A stretch of 64,000 nucleotides of DNA, taken from positions 124,001 through 188,000 of the forward strand of contig NZ_VMSJ01000002.1 of NCBI RefSeq assembly GCF_007713705.1, given 5' to 3'. Under the pieces are notes generated by a model that saw only the letters and a program-made list of their open reading frames with translations, made no database searches and had not been told where the DNA came from. This DNA is from Salinicoccus cyprini (GTDB taxonomy: Bacteria; Bacillota; Bacilli; Staphylococcales; Salinicoccaceae). Below, one piece after another: positions 61,415 to 64,000 of this stretch; the stretch's first letter is position 1; each line of letters opens with the position of its first letter. The position numbers and the translations under genes are program-made.

Positions 61415-62491
61415 TCAGTTATCTTTGCCTTCCATCAATATTTCATCAACGCGCCTATGTGCTTCCTGGTAACGGTCCCTGTAGGATGTACCATCCAGAG
61501 TATGGGTGATATGAAGCAGGTTCTGCTCTTCCAGCTCTGCCATGATCATCTGGTGTACTGTATTCTGGTAGTCGGTATTTGCGACTTTTTCATCAATGGG
61601 TGCTTCGGGGGGGAGCACCAGGATCAGCGACCAGTTCTGCAGATGGATATAATAGTCGAAGACCGATTTGAGCCGGTTGAATTCTTCCCCATCGGCATAC
61701 ATTTTCATGCTGACCTTGGTAGTCATGACATCCGTATCGGCGAAGAAGACTTTTCGTGTACCGGGTGAGTGGATGTGATGCCTGTTGTTCTCAAACTGGC
61801 CGATGCCTATGGTGTGGAAATCCCTTGCATCCAGCTCGTCTTCTGCAATGCGCTGCTCCTTGCAGTAGGTTTTTGCATACTCTGTGGAATAGCTGGTGGA
61901 ATAGCGTCTGGCGAGATCCTGGACCATCGATGTCCGGCCCGTCCCCGGGGCACCGATGACCAGAACGTTCTGAACAAAGAACCTTCTGAAGGGCCGCATG
62001 ACATAATCCCAGTTGAGTATGGGGGATTCTCGGATGCTCGTACCGCTGATACCGAGTATTTTGCGATCCACCATGGTGACTTTTGTCTCGATGTCCGGAT
62101 ATACTCTGGAGAAGAAATAATGCAATGGTTCAATGTATTCCTCCTCTCCGACATAGAACGTCAACGCTCCGACTTCAAAAGGAAGCGCATCCTTTTCATG
62201 CATGATTGTTTCTGAAAGCATTTCGAGCCATGGTTCCCAACCATGTGGATATCTTGGAATGTGTGTTTCGTCGAGTTTCAGGACTGTCACATTATCGTCC
62301 GGGCCAAGCAGCTGGCGCATTGCCTTGACCCGATTATCCAATACCATGCCATAATTGCCTCCCCGATCCCCTTCGTAACCGCTGACTATGACGAACGCAT
62401 GCCTATTTTCCCGTTTCGCACGGATGACCTGCTCAAAATGACCAACGTGACAAGGTGCAAATGTGCCGAAGTAAATACCTAGATCTCTCAC
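61415..62491 (-). CDS. nadR: NadR-like bifunctional NMN adenylyltransferase / P-loop domain
   Basis: A 358-residue protein. The GTG at 62491 follows AGGAG by eight bases and places GIYFGTFAPCHVGHF (nucleotidyltransferase HxGH motif) at the N-terminus; longer starts have no site. The first domain (1-165) ends with ISGTSIRE, the ATP-phosphate motif of NMN adenylyltransferases. The second (170-358) is the ribosylnicotinamide-kinase-type P-loop domain, but its Walker A reads GAPGTGRTS with Arg186 in place of Lys. NAD salvage by the first domain is likely; kinase activity is doubtful. Confidence 0.88.
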   Translation of the reverse strand: MRDLGIYFGTFAPCHVGHFEQVIRAKRENRHAFVIVSGYEGDRGGNYGMVLDNRVKAMRQLLGPDDNVTVLKLDETHIPRYPHGWEPWLEMLSETIMHEKDALPFEVGALTFYVGEEEYIEPLHYFFSRVYPDIETKVTMVDRKILGISGTSIRESPILNWDYVMRPFRRFFVQNVLVIGAPGTGRTSMVQDLARRYSTSYSTEYAKTYCKEQRIAEDELDARDFHTIGIGQFENNRHHIHSPGTRKVFFADTDVMTTKVSMKMYADGEEFNRLKSVFDYYIHLQNWSLILVLPPEAPIDEKVANTDYQNTVHQMIMAELEEQNLLHITHTLDGTSYRDRYQEAHRRVDEILMEGKDN

Positions 62492-62639
62492 AGTGCAATC
62501 TCCTAACGATTTAAGTGTTAAACCAGTTATATCAGTATAGAAGCGGTTTATCAAATCCGGTTGCATGACATGGGCAACTATCAGCCGGATATATGCTACA
62601 ATCAGATGGTATAAAATGAAAAGTCGAGGTATGTACCGA

Positions 62640-63482
62640 ATGATAAGATGGATGAATATATTCAAAGGTTTTCTGATGGGCATCTGTGAACTGATTCCTG
62701 GTGTCAGCAGCGGAACGATGGCGCTGCTGCTCGGCATCTATGACGAGTTTCTCGGAGCCATCAGCAGAATCGTAACAAAACACTACAAAAAGGCAATCCT
62801 TTTCCTGCTGCCACTGGTCATTGGCATGGGCATTGCCATTCTGACACTCACGTCGCTGATAGAATACCTGCTTGATCATCATACAGTCCCTACCCACTGG
62901 TTCTTTATCGGGCTGGTGCTTGGTGTGGTCCCTATGATGCTCAGAGTTTCCGACTATAGAGTGGAATTTCGCACCCCGCATTACATACTGGTGCTTCTCG
63001 CAGTCACCATGCTCTTTGCACTCGGCCTGGTCAGAGGAAATGAGACCCCGCCTGAGGATCTGGTAGTCACACTGCCGCTTCTCGGCAAGATGTTCTTCAG
63101 CGGCATCCTTGCTTCGATGACCATGCTGCTGCCTGGCATATCAGGCTCTCTTGTACTGCTGATACTCGGTTCCTACAGCATTGTCATCTATTCCGTGAAT
63201 CAGCTCAAAGCTTTCAATCTGGAAATACTGCCTGTGCTGATCGCTGTCGGTGCCGGCATCGTCCTTGGACTGCTTCTGGCCAGCCGGATCATCCAGTACA
63301 TGCTTGTGCACTATACGTACCTGACCTATGCGCTCATACTGGGTCTGGTAATCGGCTCCGTGTTTGCCATCTACCCAGGTCTGCCGGAAACGGTCCTGTC
63401 CTGGTTCTTTACGGCAGTGGCTGCGATTGCCGGGTTTATCATCAGCTGGTTCATGGGTAAACGGAATAAAGAGACAATATGA
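62640..63482 (+). CDS. popT: DUF368 membrane protein (PopT, undecaprenyl-phosphate translocase)
   Basis: A 280-residue protein with about eight hydrophobic segments. ATG 62640 has GAGG ten bases upstream. The family signature is duplicated: GICELIPGVSSGTMALLLGIYDEFL-type in the first half and MTMLLPGISGSLVLLILGSYS in the second. DUF368 proteins including S. aureus PopT recycle undecaprenyl phosphate across the membrane for wall synthesis. The GTPase gene starts 14 bases downstream, so the two may be co-transcribed. Confidence 0.88.
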   Translation: MIRWMNIFKGFLMGICELIPGVSSGTMALLLGIYDEFLGAISRIVTKHYKKAILFLLPLVIGMGIAILTLTSLIEYLLDHHTVPTHWFFIGLVLGVVPMMLRVSDYRVEFRTPHYILVLLAVTMLFALGLVRGNETPPEDLVVTLPLLGKMFFSGILASMTMLLPGISGSLVLLILGSYSIVIYSVNQLKAFNLEILPVLIAVGAGIVLGLLLASRIIQYMLVHYTYLTYALILGLVIGSVFAIYPGLPETVLSWFFTAVAAIAGFIISWFMGKRNKETI

Positions 63483-63496
63483 ATCGAGGTGAGTAT

Positions 63497-64000
63497 ATGG
63501 AGCGCCACCCACTGATCATGGCCTATCATCAATATGTAGAATCGACAATCGATTACCGTGTCGCTGTACTGGGCCAGGTGGATGCAGGCAAGAGTGCCCT
63601 GGTGAACAGGCTTGCAGATGCAGATTCCCATATATCGGCCCAGACCGATGCCACACGTACAGTAACTGAGCACCCTTATGGCGCACGGGGCAGAATACTT
63701 GATTTTCCGGGTGTTGGCACAACTGAATATTCACCAAAACAGTACAGGAAGCTGATTGCGAAAACGGATATCAAGCATGTACTGTATGTCTTTTCCTCAA
63801 AAATCCGCGATGCGGATGAGGCGACCATCAGGTACCTTGCGAAGAAAGGAATCCATATCACTTTCGTCTATAACAAAAGTGATACGCTTGTCGATGTTTC
63901 AGGGAAAAGGTCACAGGAAATCCTGATGAATGACAAGGATACTGAGTTGCATGTCACTTTCAAGAAGCAGATTGACCAGCCGCTCCACTACTATTTTACA
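63497..64000 (+). CDS. P-loop GTPase, N-terminal part
   Basis: The gene runs off the right edge; 168 codons are visible. ATG 63497 has GAGGTGA seven bases upstream. G1 is LGQVDAGKSALVNRL (residues 26-33), G3 is LDFPGVG (Asp69) and G4 is YNKSD (Asn126), so it is a guanine-specific GTPase of the TRAFAC type with a short N-terminal helix before the fold. The switch I Thr may lie in QTDATRTVTEHP. It is immediately behind popT; a role in membrane or wall assembly is only a guess. Confidence 0.82.
   Translation, partial: MERHPLIMAYHQYVESTIDYRVAVLGQVDAGKSALVNRLADADSHISAQTDATRTVTEHPYGARGRILDFPGVGTTEYSPKQYRKLIAKTDIKHVLYVFSSKIRDADEATIRYLAKKGIHITFVYNKSDTLVDVSGKRSQEILMNDKDTELHVTFKKQIDQPLHYYFT

Noticed and set aside
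1-64000. tRNA or rRNA genes, CRISPR arrays, prophage genes, toxin-antitoxin pairs or complete insertion sequences
   Set aside because: Reading both strands gave no convincing example; the window appears to be core chromosome apart from one decayed gene and one unexplained gap.

Overview
The window looks like a chromosomal segment of a low-to-moderate GC Firmicute of the Staphylococcaceae. Proteins such as GlnR, CstB-like, MetI, PopT/DUF368, ProC, Mqo and the ArlR/CovR-type regulator have a staphylococcal character, but base composition looks clearly higher in GC than Staphylococcus. A Salinicoccus- or Jeotgalicoccus-like halotolerant relative fits best; this is an inference from style, not a search result. 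Most genes are well-packed housekeeping or metabolic genes with AGGAGG-type ribosome binding sites and strong intrinsic terminators. I see no rRNA, tRNA, CRISPR array, prophage or complete transposon.

Layout: 1-2.6 kb, an aldehyde dehydrogenase fragment, a YeeE/TsuA-type sulfur-compound channel and thymidine kinase. 2.7-6.5 kb, a PepSY lipoprotein, a two-component system and a second PepSY protein (YkoGHI-like). 6.5-10 kb, the methionine importer metNPQ and an EIIC-like membrane protein. 10-14.7 kb, a LysR regulator divergent from a MetE-like methyltransferase and an aromatic-acid MFS transporter, then a HAD phosphatase and a small PH-like protein. 14.7-19 kb, mqo, proC, a glutaredoxin-like protein and two tiny related membrane proteins. 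19-21 kb, metI with a structured attenuator leader and the wreck of a second trans-sulfuration gene. 21-26.3 kb, a MerR-like coiled-coil protein, an SDR, a TlpA-like thioredoxin pair and a persulfide detoxification operon (DsrE + CstB) behind a CstR-like operator. 26.3-31.2 kb, argF, guaC, tyrA and, divergently, a DAHP synthase-chorismate mutase operon. 31.2-33.6 kb, metA-metY under a SAM-I riboswitch. 34-45 kb, transporters (YkvI, SMR pair under a guanidine-I riboswitch, YeiH with LysR, YuiF, MATE), stress proteins and dehydrogenases. 45-51 kb, a SagB-like glucosaminidase, fdhD, an NSS transporter and glnR-glnA. 51-58.6 kb, MoxR-DUF58-DUF4129, an SQR-like flavoprotein, a Na/Pi cotransporter and a HAD protein. 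58.6-64 kb, a serA-aminotransferase operon, nadR, popT and the start of a GTPase.

The most striking element is the leader of the DAHP synthase operon (29496-29788). A consensus promoter is followed by a ribosome binding site and a 17-residue peptide whose last six residues are F-Y-F-S-Y-F. After it come mutually exclusive RNA pairings, including a perfect 17-bp antiterminator that competes with an intrinsic terminator directly before aroF. This is the architecture of ribosome-mediated (leader-peptide) attenuation for Phe/Tyr in a group that usually uses T-boxes.

Functionally the window is dominated by sulfur and methionine metabolism: metNPQ, metI, metA with Glu111 (predicted acetyl-CoA specific), metY, a MetE-like enzyme, CstB/DsrE, SQR, YeeE and YeiH. 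Each arm has its own control: SAM-I, an unclassified attenuator, LysR, or a CstR-like operator. Several enzymes carry unusual key residues: Asn in the thymidine kinase P-loop, Arg for Lys in the NadR P-loop, and no central cysteine in the SQR-like protein.
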